Assembly: GCF_011386835.1 (NCBI RefSeq)
Contig: NC_088796.1
Location: 72,243,468-72,307,467, forward strand
Source of the DNA: Chrysemys picta bellii
Taxonomy: Eukaryota; Chordata; Testudines; Emydidae
Direction: 5' to 3'
Length of the DNA stretch: 64,000 nt
How positions within the stretch are numbered: position 1 is the first letter of the stretch; each line of letters opens with the position of its first letter. A program made the position numbers and the translations under genes. Of the stretch, positions 22,984-36,590 are shown piece after piece. The notes below the pieces were generated by a model that had not been told where the DNA came from, ran no database searches, and worked only from the letters and a program-made list of their open reading frames with translations.

Positions 22984-23524
22984 TCTTCTCTTTCTCACCA
23001 ACAGAAGTTGATCCAATAAAAGATATTAATTCAACCTCCTTGTCTAGCTGAAGTCTACTTCCCTGAATCCTGCCTGGTTTGTTACGGAATGAAAGTTATC
23101 TGGTTCTTTTGGCTTAAACTGATTTCTTTTTTATTTCATACCAAAGAACTGCCTGTCCAAGGTGCTAATTGCTCTTATGTATGTTTCTGAGCAATGTTTT
23201 TAATCCCATAAATGCTCCCATCTTAAAAATGTTAGTGTACCCGGTATTAATTGGCACCCTTGTTGGCAGTCTCTGCAGAAAAGACTAAAGGAATGGAGAC
23301 TAGTGTTCCCACTTATTCCAGTGTTAATCGTCAAACAGGCAGTGCTGACAATCTTGCTGTGTGGACTTTGGACTCATCAACTTTTTCTGAACCCTAAAAT
23401 TTTAAAAGGCTGTTTAGATATTACCCAGAAATATAAATTTTCTGTAAGTAGTGTAGTTGGCACCTTGACACTCAGACAGTATTTTGCTGATTTAAAATAC
23501 ATCTTCTTTTGTGATCTTTCTTAG

Positions 23525-23632
23525 GTCCATAATATTCTGGCTGAAATGGTCATGGGTGGAATGGTTTTGGAGACCAACATGAATGAAATTGTCACTCAAA
23601 TTGATGCACAAAATAAACTGGAGAAATCTGAG
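23525..23632 (+). CDS. AP3S1: AP3S1 internal coding exon (about residues 116-151)
   Basis: This 108-bp, phase-0 exon encodes VHNILAEMVMGGMVLETNMN followed by EIVTQIDAQNKLEKSE. It is bounded by TTTCTTAG| and |GTAAGG. It completes the conserved sigma core. HNILAEMVM and VTQIDAQNK are AP3S1-type residues; AP3S2 has HYILQEVVM and VAQIEAQNR as I recall it. No stop or frameshift is present. Confidence 0.97.
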
Positions 23633-26600
23633 GTAAGGCTGAGACTCTATAATGAGCTTTAACTTAAAGCATGATCATAATATCTGCATGATATGCAACC
23701 TTTGCTGTTTGTCCTTCAATACCATCCTGTATACAGCTGCTTGCTTATAGTGCTAAAAATTTACAATGCACATTTAGTATGTGATACATTTCATCTTCTG
23801 TGATAATTGCATAGAATAGTAGCTAATTATTCTTTTGTTACTTTTATCAAACAAAGCCACATCTGCCATTGGTATCAGTGTGCACTGATAGTCCTTTAAA
23901 TTTCTTTCTCTCAAGACCTCTGGCTTCTTGGGTTTTTTTTTCTTCATGATGGAACCCAATACTGGCTGTAGAACTTAAGGGAAAAAATATATATACCTGT
24001 CTCCTAACAAGCTTGTAAAGTGTTAAATAAGTGGTAGTGTATTTGGTGTCATAGTAATACCGCAACATAAAATGATAAACTGGGGTGGAAGTGGGAGGGT
24101 AATTATGCATTTAAAGCCCAATCCTGGTCCCATTTAACAGATGGGAGTTTTGCCATTATTTGCAGTGATAAGAGCTTGTCTACATGAACAATTAAACTGC
24201 AGAACCTTGGATCTGAAGCTACCCCACACAACCCTGCCATAGTCTCACTATTTGTGCGCATTTGTGCATCTAACAGTTTGTTAGAGCACTTTGAACTAGT
24301 CCCATTTCAAAGAGGAATATAGATTAAAGCGCAGTAATGAACTGTTCAGGCATGCATGTCAGCAGGCCGCACATGGACAGTGAGACTGCAGTAGGCAAGT
24401 GCGGGGTAGATTCTACTATTCAGTTTGCCACAGTCTTAACTGTTCATGCAGAAAAACCCTAAGATTTGGTCTTCAGTGTACCTTCAAATAGGAAGACTGC
24501 ATTCTGTATGTAAAATGGCCAGATAAATTTGAGTAGGCAGATATGCTCAAATTTAAACTTAATGGATATCACCAATTCACTGACAGGATATAACTGTAGT
24601 TTAAATAAAGTCAATGCCAAGTGTTAAATTCTGCAGAACCTGATATCTAATTGGCTTAGTTTAGTACTGCTGAATTTAATTTGCAGTGCGGAGAATGCTT
24701 GAAGTAATATAACTGTGACATCAAATGTTATGATCTTTCTATATTGTGTCACTTGCAGTGTAAACCAGTAAACCAGCAATATGTTAGCTAAACCTCCTTG
24801 GCTGATCCGTGTTTGTGAGAGGCGATAATCCTGCGTCTGACCAATTTATCATTTTCTGGAAGCTCATTGCTATTGTTCAAATTGGGAAAACACTGCAAAT
24901 TTAATAGTTTCCATTTAAACAAATATTTTTATTACATCTACCAAATTAAGTGAGAAATGAGATCTGAAGCTATGTTATGTCCAGCCATTTATATTGTTAT
25001 TCCTAATTCGTAATCTGGCATAGCAGCCCTTTCAGTCTGTCTGTCTGCCTGTGATTTTCCATTTTGCACCATTTCTTAGTCACTTCAAGAAGCAGCACAG
25101 CATTGACTGTGAGAAACACACAAATTGACAATGATATGATACTGTTTATGCCAGTGTATGCCCAGACTGAATAAATGATAATATTTTAATAAGATGCCCA
25201 AGATGCCTGTTTAACTTTCTGACAAAGTATTGATCTTGGAGGTAAATGTTTGCTTCCCCCCCCCCCCTTATAAAATAAGGTAAGATCTATCTGAGTAACT
25301 TGTTTACATATTTTTCTATGATGGGTACAGCAAGACAGTAACCTAAGGTGTAAGAGGCATCATTTCTTAAGATTACTATGCCATGGTGTTTGAAAAACTT
25401 CTTTAAGATCTGCCTAAAAACACTAGTTAAGGTATTTATTTACTAACTTGTTAATTCTGTTGCTAAATCAGCTAGAGAACAGTCTTTTGATTACTCACCT
25501 CAAATCTGTCAGTTGAGTGCAGTGAGCCCTATTAATTATTGTTTCCCACTACCTCATCTGCAAGTTAACTACCTTTTTCTTAATATGATGCCTGAAATAC
25601 AAAGCTAATTGCTAGAAAAATACAAACAAGTAATTAATTTGGCTCATAGGAAGTTTGGCTCCATATATCAGCCACATAGCAATTTTGCCTGTTGTATAGA
25701 GCAATGAATTATAGAAGGTAAATTTATAGTAGTAGTAAATTGAAATACTTGGTGACTGGGATGGAGTGGATAGCTTCACAATCTGCTCTTCATTAATGCA
25801 GATTTTGAGTACAGTTACTGTTTCTTTTTCAGCTCTGACAGTTAATGTAATATTATGATACTCTAGAGTCCATGGTGAATGTTTACTCAGTTAATTCATT
25901 AGTCATTTGTTACATGTATACCTAATCTTCATTTATTCCCAGATCACAATTTCTTCTTCTTTGTCCTTTTTGACTAAAGTTATTGTGTCTCAGCTCATTT
26001 TCCCAAAGGTGAACTGACAAGATACAAACCTTAAATTGAAACATGTATCCACATGATATATTTTGTAGCAGAAGACTTTTAGAAATCAGTGGATCTTGTC
26101 ATTTTGATAACCTATGATTGAAACAATATTAGAAATAAATGAACAAGAGCTCTCCAGAGGCTGTTTTCAATAGGATCTGTACTTCATACTCATAAGATTA
26201 CCAAGGCTTCCAAACACTTTACAGCTCTTGACTTTAGTATGGTTCCTATCTATTAGAAATGCTTGGATCCAGAAAGTAATTGTATGAAGAATGAGCTGCA
26301 TTTCCTTTTGCAGCTAAAATGGCAAATTGCACTAAATTTATTTAGCCTACATCTTCAGAAATTACTACATTTCACTTAAATTTTAATATAAAGTGGGGTG
26401 GATAGGTGTGGTATATTTTGGGTTCAGTTTCAATAGACCAAAATGCAAGATGATTATATGTAGACTTTGTTTGCCTTACTGTTGTATGTCATAAACATTT
26501 GAACAGTTAAGCTGTTAAAATTTTTTAATTGGACTTCGGTTGAAATTTAACATGAAGAATTAAACATCTGTTTATTGCATTCACAAATGTAAGTAACAAA

Positions 26601-29600
26601 TTCCTTTGTCAAACCAAAGGCTGCTTACCCAGGGCCCTTGGCAGAATAGTAGCGCGTTGCATTGTTGTGATGGAGTCCCAGGTTTGATTTATGGCTCTAC
26701 TCTTTTGTCACCTGGACTATGAGAATATGAGTATGGTACTGAGGCAATATGCCCCTTTCTGGAGGGAGGGGAAATGTGTCCCATGTGCTTCATCACTGAC
26801 ACATGTGACTAAGGAGCAGCATTGTTGGTCCCTGAATCGATTCCTGGTCAATCCCTCTGAATCAAAAACATGACTGTGATTTGGGATTAAGGGAGGGAAG
26901 GTTGGGAGAAGATCATTGGGATGCTATCAGGTCCACAGCTAAAACTGGCTACTTGTGTTCTATTTGGTGTGTTCAGCTGGGTGTGAATTTAGTCTTACTT
27001 TTAAGTCGGACCTCATTTTTCCAAACCACCTGATCTTTTCTAGCTCTTTCCATTCTTCTCTCTTACAGACCTTTATCTTTCAGTCTCCCAGACAGGACAG
27101 GTAGACACAGGTATTGCTGACTTTGAGAAAAAAATGTATTTTTAACAAAAAGGGAAAGCAAAATGATGTCAAAGGCAATAAATTATTTAGGCCAGACTCA
27201 AAAATTATGTGTTAATATACCCATGCCAGTCCTTGTAGCCTACTTTTTGTGCTAGTTTCTTCTTGTAGTTCCCTCATCTTTTATTGGCCGTAGTGTATTT
27301 TACTAGCTTGTCATTTACTTCATATGTTCTTTATTTTAATGTTTTTTCTTCCTACATTGTAGAATTTAACTTTGGGTTTTTTATGTCAGCATTTAAATAA
27401 GAAAAATTATGGATATTTTTGGAATTAAAAAAATATGAATCTGAATAACAGTTGAGCACACAAATAGCTGACATTACTAGTGCAGTGTCACATGATTGAA
27501 AAACTTAAACTCTAAGTGTGTGGTCAGGAACATTCTGCCCATGAGAGCCTTAGAATAGTTAGTGTTAGCTCTAATGGTACAGCTTCCAAACTCAGTATTT
27601 CAAATTAAAAATCAGAACCTTTATGCTCTTGTATTGGAGTGAAATTTTAGAACAGGTTGCAGATAAACAACAAAGCATATTTGTTTTAAAAGTTTGATCC
27701 CAAGTAAATACTGAATAATCCATAGACTTTAAAATTATTGCCGTGAAATGTAAAGGTGACCTACAGATGTTATAATTGGCTTTTTAAGGTTGACATTATT
27801 GTGCTGAATGTCACTAACAAACAGGGTCAAAGGATAGTCGGCACATAATGAACTTCAACTGTATATTTTTCTCCTTTTGCAAGTGCTGATGTCCAGAGCA
27901 ATTGTGGATCATTTGCTCCTTCTTTAGGAGACACCCTGGAATTTTCACAGGGAGTCTTGTGGAGCAACAGCCAGTGATCCAAGACTGATATGAACAAAAT
28001 AATTTGGAAATGGACGAGAGAGTGTACATTTTAAGTTCAGAATGTGCCGACTGCCCCTTTGACTCTGGTTATTTGAAACATTAAGTACAACACAGTAATT
28101 TGAATGTCAGTGTGCATTAGTTGTAGACTACCTTTGAAATGAAATATTCTTTAAAAAAAAAATCAGCTCCACTTATTTTATTTTTTTTCTTTTGTAATTG
28201 GAATTTCAAATCCATTGGGTTGTAAATAATTTTGCTATTCTCTTTTAAGAGACTCTTTCTTGGATAAAGAATAGACTATGCAAGTAGTATATCTTCCCAT
28301 TTTAAAAAGCAGATTTAACAAGTATAGCTTATCTAAAGTCAGGTTTTACTATTCTTCATTTTAAAGGCTTAGTGTAAAAATATTTTATATGATAAGAACA
28401 TGTTTTACTTGAATTTGAAACTTCTTGTATTATATGAAGGAAGTAATCCAAACAAATTACCACCCTCATTTCTGCCTCCTCAAGTCACTGAAAATAAGAC
28501 GTATTTCACTATGTAAGAAAGAGGAGCTAATTTTTCAATAGTTTTTAGCATATTGCTACTTTTTTTGTTTTCTGTTGTGTTCACATGTTCTGTTTTTTAT
28601 TTTTGGGTCTGGCAATTTAAAGAAAAAAACCAATCAAACAAAAAATCATTCCCATCCATTACTATCTTTGTGATTCAAGTGCTTGAAATTTCTAAGAGTA
28701 TGTCTAAGTCTTCTATCTGTTTGGCCTCATTTTGATATACCTTCAGACTTCATTTTGTTTTTTCTCTAATTCTGTTCATTTATCTAACCTCATGAGCAGA
28801 GAACATGATCATTCCTTTATATTCTGTACTGCATCCTTTCATCCTATTCATAACCCTGCTGCTTTGAAATCATACTTCTTCTGGGAGGAGGAGTTGATAT
28901 AAAACACTAGCAGCAGTGATATCCAAGTACATTCCAATACATATGGAAAAGACCAGTTTCTCTAGCAGGGTTTCAGCCTTCATTAATTCATTTTCAAGTA
29001 AGCTGCATATTTGTGTACCTCCTTTTTACTAACAGCTAGCTTCTTGTGGAGCTGTTGGGAGGGCAGCCTAAATATTTATCCATTTGTCTAGTAAGAAGCG
29101 TACATGAATATTACCTAAACTTGCAAAAGCACCAGTAATCTGTTCCTGTATACTTGAGATCTTTTTAAAAATGTGAATAAAATCAACATTTCTAGGGTTA
29201 TCTTCATGTAACACATTATCCCAGGATTATCAGGAAAGAATATTGTGACATATAACTACCATATTAACAAAATAATGACCTCAAATTATACCTAACATAT
29301 TTAGAATTTAAGTGAACTGAAATTTCTCATTTGATAAATAGAAGAACATTTTCTATTTGTGCTACTCAACGGAATGTGCTAGCTTTGATCTTAAGCAAAA
29401 CAGTCATTATTTAAAGTTTCTTATGTGGCATTGATAATTCATGTTGAAGCCACAAGCCTTTAAGTATACTATCAGGTTTACAAACATTCTTGCAGTGGCT
29501 GTGAATAAAACATTAACATATCAGGTGTTTCAGGATTAGTGTACAACATTTTTTAACAGTGAAATGGAGAATACAAAGCAGCTAGGGGGAAAAATATGGT

Positions 29601-32600
29601 GTTTGGTTCATTGTAATAACAGCTATATGCAAGTTCATACCGTACTTCTAAAACTTCATGAACATGCTTGAGAAATTTCATTTTCACTTGCTTAGATCAT
29701 TTTGCTTGCTGTGAACCTTCATAATTCACTGCATGATCAAGGCTTGCCACTTAGTTTTTTAAAGTGTTATAATTTTTCCTTCGCCACCCTAACTTTTCTG
29801 CTAAAGTATTGAATACTAAAAGTAGTTGAAAGCTATACTGTGCAATATTACAGTAACTACTTTCTCATCAGGTACCTGCAGCAAACCTTTTATGAACAAA
29901 TTGAATTTGAAGTATTTCTTGTGATTCCTCTTTTCTTTTATAAATTAAATTTACTCTTGGTAGCAGGAATTACAGAAAAATAGCAGAATTGATCACCAGT
30001 TTACTACTTGACATACTAAACATTGATAAGTCTGCTGATGCATTCAATATATAATAACCTAATACAAACACAAACTACTTTTACTGTGGATTACTTTTTT
30101 TTGTTACTGTAATACCTTTAGTCAGATGTTTTTTAGACCTCGTCATCTAAAAATCTGTTCAGTGTCTTAGAAGTACTGTATGACTTTTTCTTGTGCTTAT
30201 AAAATTGTGAGAATGGTTGTGCTAAAAGGGCATTGCAGTATGTAAATGCTACATATGTCAAATCACAAAATCATTTAATAAAGAGGAGGACTTTAGGAGA
30301 AAAGGGTATGGTGGCTTGAGAATGTCTACGCTCCAGTGTATGAAGATGAATCCTTATCTTTTACTCTGGAAACTGTTTGCCCCTTTTCTGCCTGCAAGTG
30401 AATCTGAAATGCCATCGGCCTTCTATGAAGGATATTCTTTGATTTTAAGCCAAAATCATCGTAGATGAAGTTTAGTTAAAAGTGTGTTTTTTATTTTATT
30501 TTTTTCATTTTTATTTTATTTTTTGGGTGTCAGTCATGGTATTTTAAATAATTCTCAATTGTGTCTTCATTTTCTTGGGGTGGGAGTCAGGGACTGTAAG
30601 TCTGTGTAAAGAGGATAGCTACAGGTAGGTAAAAATAATGACCAATTATGTTCAAGTTTTTATTTGTCCATTCAAAAAAGAAAAATGATCCTTCATTAAA
30701 TTAGGGTAAGTTTTTGCCTGAACCCTAATCTGCAGTAAATTAGGGTATGGGATCTCCATCCTAGTCACCTAGAAAGACATTTGTGTTTTAAATTGCCACC
30801 CATGTCTGTCTATGTGGACCACGTGCATTATTTATAGTACTTTGCTGGTTTCCCATTGTTTAAGTTTTAAATTGTATAATTCATTGCTTTTGTTGCTGCT
30901 TTAGCAGTATTTACATCTTCTGTATGGAAAACAGTTTACATTGTCCTATTCTTGGAATTCCGCAAAGGATTTTTCTCCTGTGATTGAATATTGTATTTAA
31001 AAGTGAGAGAAATCAAGTTAGAGGAGGAAATTCACATTTTTTTTGGTATCTTATAAAACTTTCTGAACAGTTATTTGTGTATTAATACAGATGTTTCAAG
31101 ACTCTCAAATCCAAAAGGAGGTTTTAAAATCAATTTCTTGTTGCATTATATTATTGCATTATATATTTTTTTTAAAGGTGAACCACAAAAAAAGTAGTGC
31201 TGTGCTTGGCAGTGCTCTTTTATGATGTATAAAGTGAGCCTCAAGTTTTTTTTTTAAATTTCTATTTGTGAGTTTTTATATTAGTAATACCAGGTCCTAA
31301 CTTCCTCTTTCATGGAGTTGAGATGATGGTGACAGTTTTCCAGCTACAAGAGGGAAGTCAGGATCCAGTACTTCTGATATTCTTTTTGAGTGAGGTTCTG
31401 TACTGTGCCTCAGCCCATGAAGTGGCTTCAAGCTTTCCCAGTTCTGGGGTACTTCATGCTCCCCAGACAGCCATGGTGGGGGTGGGGCACTGTTTAAGTT
31501 ACAGCAGCATGGCCTGGCTGCCTGGGTGCTGAAGCACTGCCCGGAATCTCTAGTGTTGCAGTGCCACCCCTGATATGCCCTTCTCATCCCTGGAATGCCT
31601 CTTATGCCAGTGTTTGTGAGGGGTCCTCAGAAGACAGACTCACAGCTGTCTGCCTCAGCCCTGCTCCTCCTGTGGCTGGATCTGAAACTTTAAGAGCCCA
31701 TTTGCACTGCACTAACCCTTCCACGGCACATAAAAAGTCCAGAGAAGTAGTGAGGATTTCATCTTATGTTTTTCTGGCTCTTTTGTATAAAAACAAAATT
31801 GTATAGGGTTGGGGAAAATCTTAGATCAACTTTAGTCCTTGTAAAGGAGCAGTAGAAATCAAAAATACTGTTCCACTTTGTACTCCGTCTTTAAATCTGG
31901 ATATTGCTTAGCAATATCTAATGAATTGTTGCATATCTGTGGGGTTTTTGTTCACCGCAAGCTGATACCACAGATGTCACATGCGCCTTAGCCCAATTAC
32001 TGTAAATACTACAAACTTTCTTTTTAAACCATTATACATTACATGTAGACACTGTACTTTGAGCAGTAATTAATTACAGAAAATGCTGTTATGAGCAAGT
32101 ATGAGTCAGATGTCTCCAGAAGACCACCATTCTTTTTTGCCATGTTGCTTACTCAGAATTCAGGGTCCTTACCAGTTTATAATAAAACCTTAGATACCTT
32201 CCATCTCTGAAGGTTTAATCTTTTGTTTATTGGAATAGCTTTTATATATTTTTTTCTTGCCGTTTGTTTATATTAGTTGCATTACTTAATTCCCCCAAGT
32301 ATAAATATTATACAGGAATATTGCTGTCTAAGACCGTTAGTTTTGAGAATTGCCTAGGTAAACTTTAATTTTAAAAAATTGCTAATGTATTAAGCACTAT
32401 GTTAAGCCTCAGTAGACACATTTTTAATGTTCTTAATTTAGAGAATATTAAATTTAAATTTCTATCTTTCCAAATACCTTTTGCTTTTTAAAACCATTGT
32501 GTAGACTTTAAAAAAAAAGTAATATATCAGTGAGAGCAGCCAGCAGTTTGTCTAACTCTCTAGCTGCTTTTGGGTCTCTTTCTTGTGTTGTAAACCTGAA

Positions 32601-34047
32601 ATACGGACACAGATAATTCTACGTATGTTTCAGCAAGACAGTCAGTCTTGTTTTCACATTCTACACCTGACCATACATGTGCAATGAGTTGTTTTATTAA
32701 GGGGAAATGTTTTGGTCTTTAAAATAAGTTTTAGCTTTTCTGTACACTAGATTTGATTCTAGTTTCTATCGTTAAATAATTCTTTATGCTTTTCAGTTAG
32801 AAACATCTGTATTTAGAAACTAATAATGGGGAGAGGTTCTCTGTATCCCATTGGGCTCTGAGTTAGAAATTGTTTAATCAGTATTTCTACTACAAATCCT
32901 TGTTTTCAGGGGATATAACTTGTCATTTGGCCATACAAAAAATCTACATGGTAATAATGCTTGGCATAGAAAGACTTAACTCATGAACATTTCCCCCCCT
33001 TAAATATTAAAGGGGGAAAAAATCAGTTTCTTTAGTAAGTGGGCAGAAGAAAATCAAATGATTCATGCTTTGTTTTGCATTCCATTGAAAATGTTAGGCC
33101 CAGCTTTTCAGAATTGCATGCACATAATTACTGTGATTGTGTGCAGTTGTAGTACTGGAATGTACACATTTTTGTTGGTGGTGGTGCCGTTCTAAAAATA
33201 TGTGCCTTTGATCCTAAATTATATATTTTTCAAAGTCATTGCTTTTTAAAAGAAATACTAGAATAAATCATTAGAAAACCAGCTACTGTACAAACACATT
33301 TAAAATGGAGTTGTATGGGTTTTTTGCACCTCATACAGATTTGGGATCAGATCATTAGTTCGCTGTAAATTGGCGTAGCTGCATAGAAGTTTGCAGAGCT
33401 ACGTCAGTTTACACCAGCTGGGGGTCTAGTCCCTGGTACATAGGCAGCAACTTTGTCTAAATGGCAGTACTAGAATAAAATCAGTTGTAAAATGTTTTTA
33501 TTTTACAGATGTATTAATGAGTGGTTTTAACTGATTAAAGACTAGAGCAGAGGAAATTAACACAAAATAAAATTGTTTAATGTTTGACTTGATGCAAGCC
33601 AATAAAATTAAGCTATGACTGTTAATGTCCCGGTATACTTAGGAATTGCAGGGGTCTCAAATGAATGATTTGAGATTATGTATCATGTAAGTGGCTTTAG
33701 GATCAGTACAAGTTAAAGACTGTATGTTAGCTTCAGCTATATCTCAGTGTGGTGGTTTTACAACCTACATATTACTTAGCTAGGTTTCCTCTGGTCCTTC
33801 CCTACTCCCATATACTTTTCATCAAATTGACACAGCGTGTTTCCATAATATTTTAGACTTCATGTGAACTGTTTTCTCTTTCTGGCTTAGTATTTCCAAA
33901 TAACCCATTTCATTCCAACCCAAACTACCATCTGGTCTTTCTAATCTCGTAACCATGGGAACAATTTAAATGTTAGTGTTGTCTGTCTGTCTATACTACT
34001 TGTAGGCTTCACCTGTGTTGTATTTTTTTCTTTACTTCTGTATACAG
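23633..34047 (+). other. AP3S1: AP3S1 last intron (10,415 bp), largely unique
   Basis: GTAAGG donor and CTGTATACAG acceptor. This is the least repeat-laden intron, being AT-rich with only simple tracts (C-run near 25,256-25,267) and a hairpin repeat at 33345. The somewhat GC-richer block 31,290-31,790 contains short frames on both strands with no recognisable domain, and I could not name it as a repeat. No nested gene or RNA gene was seen. Confidence 0.85.
33345..33432. repeat. Short palindromic repeat (hairpin family)
   Basis: TGTAAATTGGCGTAGCT faces AGCTACGTCAGTTTACA with a short loop. Related hairpins lie at 36021-36115 and 60345-60423. It is probably a dispersed MITE-like family. Confidence 0.65.
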
Positions 34048-34176
34048 GCTGGTTTAGCAGGAGCCCCAGCCCGGGCTGTGTCAGCTGTAAAGAATATGAA
34101 TCTTCCAGAGATCCCAAGAAATATTAATATTGGTGACATCAGTATAAAAGTGCCAAACCTGCCCTCTTTTAAATAA
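34048..34176 (+). CDS. AP3S1: AP3S1 last coding exon with stop (about residues 152-193)
   Basis: The coding part of the terminal exon follows TATACAG| and encodes AGLAGAPARAVSAVKNMNLP, then EIPRNINIGDISIKVPNLPS, then FK and TAA at 34174-34176. This tail, which lies beyond the longin-like core, distinguishes AP-3 sigma chains from the shorter sigma-1 and sigma-2 subunits. The NLPSFK ending is AP3S1-like, whereas AP3S2 ends differently. The visible exons plus roughly 53 missing N-terminal residues give the expected 193 residues. Confidence 0.97.
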   Translation, partial: AGLAGAPARAVSAVKNMNLPEIPRNINIGDISIKVPNLPSFK

Positions 34177-34630
34177 AATGGCTACTACAGGTAAAATCAA
34201 GGAAAAATGTAATTGAGGTTTATCAAACAAAGAAATTTATAACTTTTGCTATTTGGATAAAAAGTAAAGGTACTGCATAGAAATTCTGTGTAAAATCTGT
34301 ATGTGAAGTTGAATGTTGCTTTTGTCTTGTGCAATGATTTTAAAGGAAATGGGTAGTTCCTGTGTGACTTCTAAATTACATTCCTATGCCCTTGTAAGGC
34401 ATAACACTGTCTTGGCTGCTGCAGTATTTTGGAAAAGTATTTAAGATATTCTTTACTTTACATAACCTATAATGTTAAGTCTTTTTGTATATCCACTAAG
34501 GTCTATGATTAGTGCAGCATTCCTTAACTACTTCTGCTGTTTGTCATGATTATTTAAGATCCAAGTGTGTATGTTGCATGAAAACGTTAAACTGTCTTTT
34601 GTTTAAATAAAGTCATAATTAACTGGACTT
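34177..34630 (+). other. AP3S1: AP3S1 3' UTR (short form)
   Basis: This runs from the stop codon to just past the AATAAA at 34606. It is AT-rich with no repeat insertion. The cleavage site is inferred to lie 10-25 bases after the hexamer, ahead of the GT-rich CACGTTTTTGTCTG. Confidence 0.75.
34606..34611 (+). promoter_or_regulatory. AP3S1: Polyadenylation signal AATAAA (AP3S1)
   Basis: Canonical hexamer in GTTTAAATAAAGTC, followed about 25 bases later by a GT/T-rich element, as expected for cleavage and polyadenylation. Confidence 0.75.
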
Positions 34631-34964
34631 CTAATCACGTTTTTGTCTGAAATCTCCTCTTAGCAACAAATCACTTGCTTCCTATTTGTTGAGCAAAGTG
34701 TGTATATAAAAAAAATTGTGTTAGTGTTAATGTATTTTTTTGGTGTCCTGATGTTGAAAGAATTATACTAAAATATTGTATGAATGTTCTGGAACTATGA
34801 ACTTCACACAAAGATTATTCAAGATTGTTTTGAAGAAAAAATTTGCCTCTATTAAAAATGGGTAGATATGTGTAGACTTCTGTTACAAAAAGATGTTTTC
34901 AAAAGTGGCATTTGTGTGTTCTAAATTCTGAAAATCTTTTCCTGTTGACCTGCATGTGCTGAAT

Positions 34965-34970
34965 AATAAA
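34965..34970 (+). promoter_or_regulatory. AP3S1: Possible distal polyadenylation signal
   Basis: A second canonical AATAAA, in GAATAATAAAGGATGG and followed by G/T-rich sequence. It could give a longer AP3S1 3' UTR isoform. Confidence 0.35.
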
Positions 34971-36020
34971 GGATGGTGGCATAGTGGGTTGTGCTTCTGG
35001 GAGGGTCTTATAGTCGTGCGAGAGGGGGAAGAGAAGAAAGTTATGAGAGTAGTGGGCAGCTGGGAACACAGGGTCTAGGAAGGGGTTGCTCTTTAAGGGA
35101 GAAAAATGGAAAACTAGAGGTAAACTGGGCAGCCAAAAGGGAATATCATGCTGGTGTACTGCTGGCATGGAAGGGTATGGTGTGGTGGGAAGGAAGCTGG
35201 TTAAAAAAACCTGGCAATTAGGATAAAATGTTTAAGGAAAGTGGGGGGAGGGAAAATACCTAGCCCAAAGACTGCTTTATTAGATTCAAGAACTGATGAG
35301 CTAGCCTCATGTTAAATTTTTGAAAGGACCAAGGTTTCAAATATTAGTTTGATTTCCATGAGTTAAAATATAAAGTGTATCAGCAATTCAACAGCTCCCT
35401 TGTTTGAAAACAGAGTAGTCATGGAAATTTTAACAAATTATAGTACTTAAACTGTTATAATGATATGTTCACAGTCTGAGTTGAATTCAGCTCTATCTGC
35501 AAACAGCTTTTATTCACTCACCATTTGAAGAGCATGGTGTGGTGTCCATATTTGCTATCAAAAGTACATATCTGTGAAATTTCAAATTTATTTCTGAATC
35601 ATTGTCTGCCAAGACCAGATGTAATGTTTCTAGTGTAGCGTGCGTGCTTCTGCAATGAAATTCCAAAGAGCTGTAAATATAACAACTTTAATAGTTAGGA
35701 TGCAGAAAAATAGCATGTTAATTAAATCTGCAGGTTAAATGTGGGGAGAGAAGGGTTGAATTAGATATGTAGACAGATATAAAACAAGATAAGTTAGAAA
35801 CATGACTAGGAAATAACACAATGAGATTCAGCTACAAAAATGCAGATTTATATAACTAGGATATAATAATCAGAAACAGATATTCAGTTGGCTTGAGATC
35901 CATGGAAAGCAGTAATGTTTTAAAGGCCTGTGGGTGGTAATGGGCAGGAAATTGGTATGCCGTTGAATTTGCAATGTGATAAGGTAGCCAGGAAAAAAAA
36001 AAAGGCAAAAACAAATTATG

Positions 36021-36115
36021 GGACAGATTATCAGAGGGCGTAAATTGTCGTAGTTCCAGTGGAAGGAGGGAGTCGCCATTAGAACTATGACAATTTACAT
36101 CAGCTAAGAATCTGC
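36021..36115. repeat. Short palindromic repeat (hairpin family)
   Basis: GGCGTAAATTGTCGTAGTTC faces GAACTATGACAATTTACATC. It is related to the copies at 33345 and 60345, with a longer and more diverged loop. Confidence 0.6.
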
Positions 36116-36590
36116 CTCTTTGATTTTGGGCTGGGTCCACTGATGCATTCCTTCATGGATCACAGAAGTAAAAGTACTGCTCTGTGTAGCACTGGAAAGA
36201 CTGCGTCTAGAATAAAGCATGTAAGGGAAAACTGCAAAGAATGAGGGAAATATCCACTGTGAGAAGGTGCACTGTCACAGGCATTCCACATATTTTGTCT
36301 TATTACCAGTAAGCACTGGGCCAAAGGTTTAGAGTTCTTCTGACTAGTAACCAAAGTGTTGCATTTGTTTTGTTCAGTGTATTTTTTAGCATAGGGCCAG
36401 TGAGAATATTTACTGATTGTTTGTTCTGTCCCTAACTTCATAATATCTTTATATTTCTTTTACGTTAACTTGACCAAATCTGCTGTTTTAAAGGAGCTAT
36501 GTTTCAGGGCCAAAATCCAGCCTTTGTTTCCAGGGATTCAGAAGTTCTACAGACACTGGGAAAGGGGCCATTCTTGTGGGCAACGGTGTT

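Larger units (their letters stand above)
20931..23046 (+). mobile_element. Penelope-like element, decayed
   Basis: The coding strand shows reverse-transcriptase remnants at 21,050-21,530 and C-terminal remnants at 22,390-22,800, separated by several frameshifts. The 3' end carries GAAGTTGATCCAATAAAAG, typical of turtle Penelope-like copies as I remember them. The 5' edge (20931-20965, GTAGTTGTAGCTGTTTCAGT then CCCAGGATATTAGAG) looks like the reverse complement of the family's 3' terminus, the inverted arrangement known for this class. It lies in an AP3S1 intron in sense orientation. Confidence 0.75.
14046..23524 (+). other. AP3S1: AP3S1 intron (9,479 bp)
   Basis: GTACTG donor and TTTCTTAG acceptor. 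It contains a CR1 3' end and a Penelope-like element, listed separately. The stretches 14046-15554, 17680-20930 and 23047-23524 hold no gene or repeat I can identify, apart from short simple tracts such as C-rich 15345-15371 and purine-rich 18818-18880. Confidence 0.9.

Noticed and set aside
34172..34177. AATAAA overlapping the AP3S1 stop codon
   Set aside because: A polyadenylation site there would leave no 3' UTR. The hexamer arises from the Lys codon plus TAA stop context, and a better placed signal lies at 34606.
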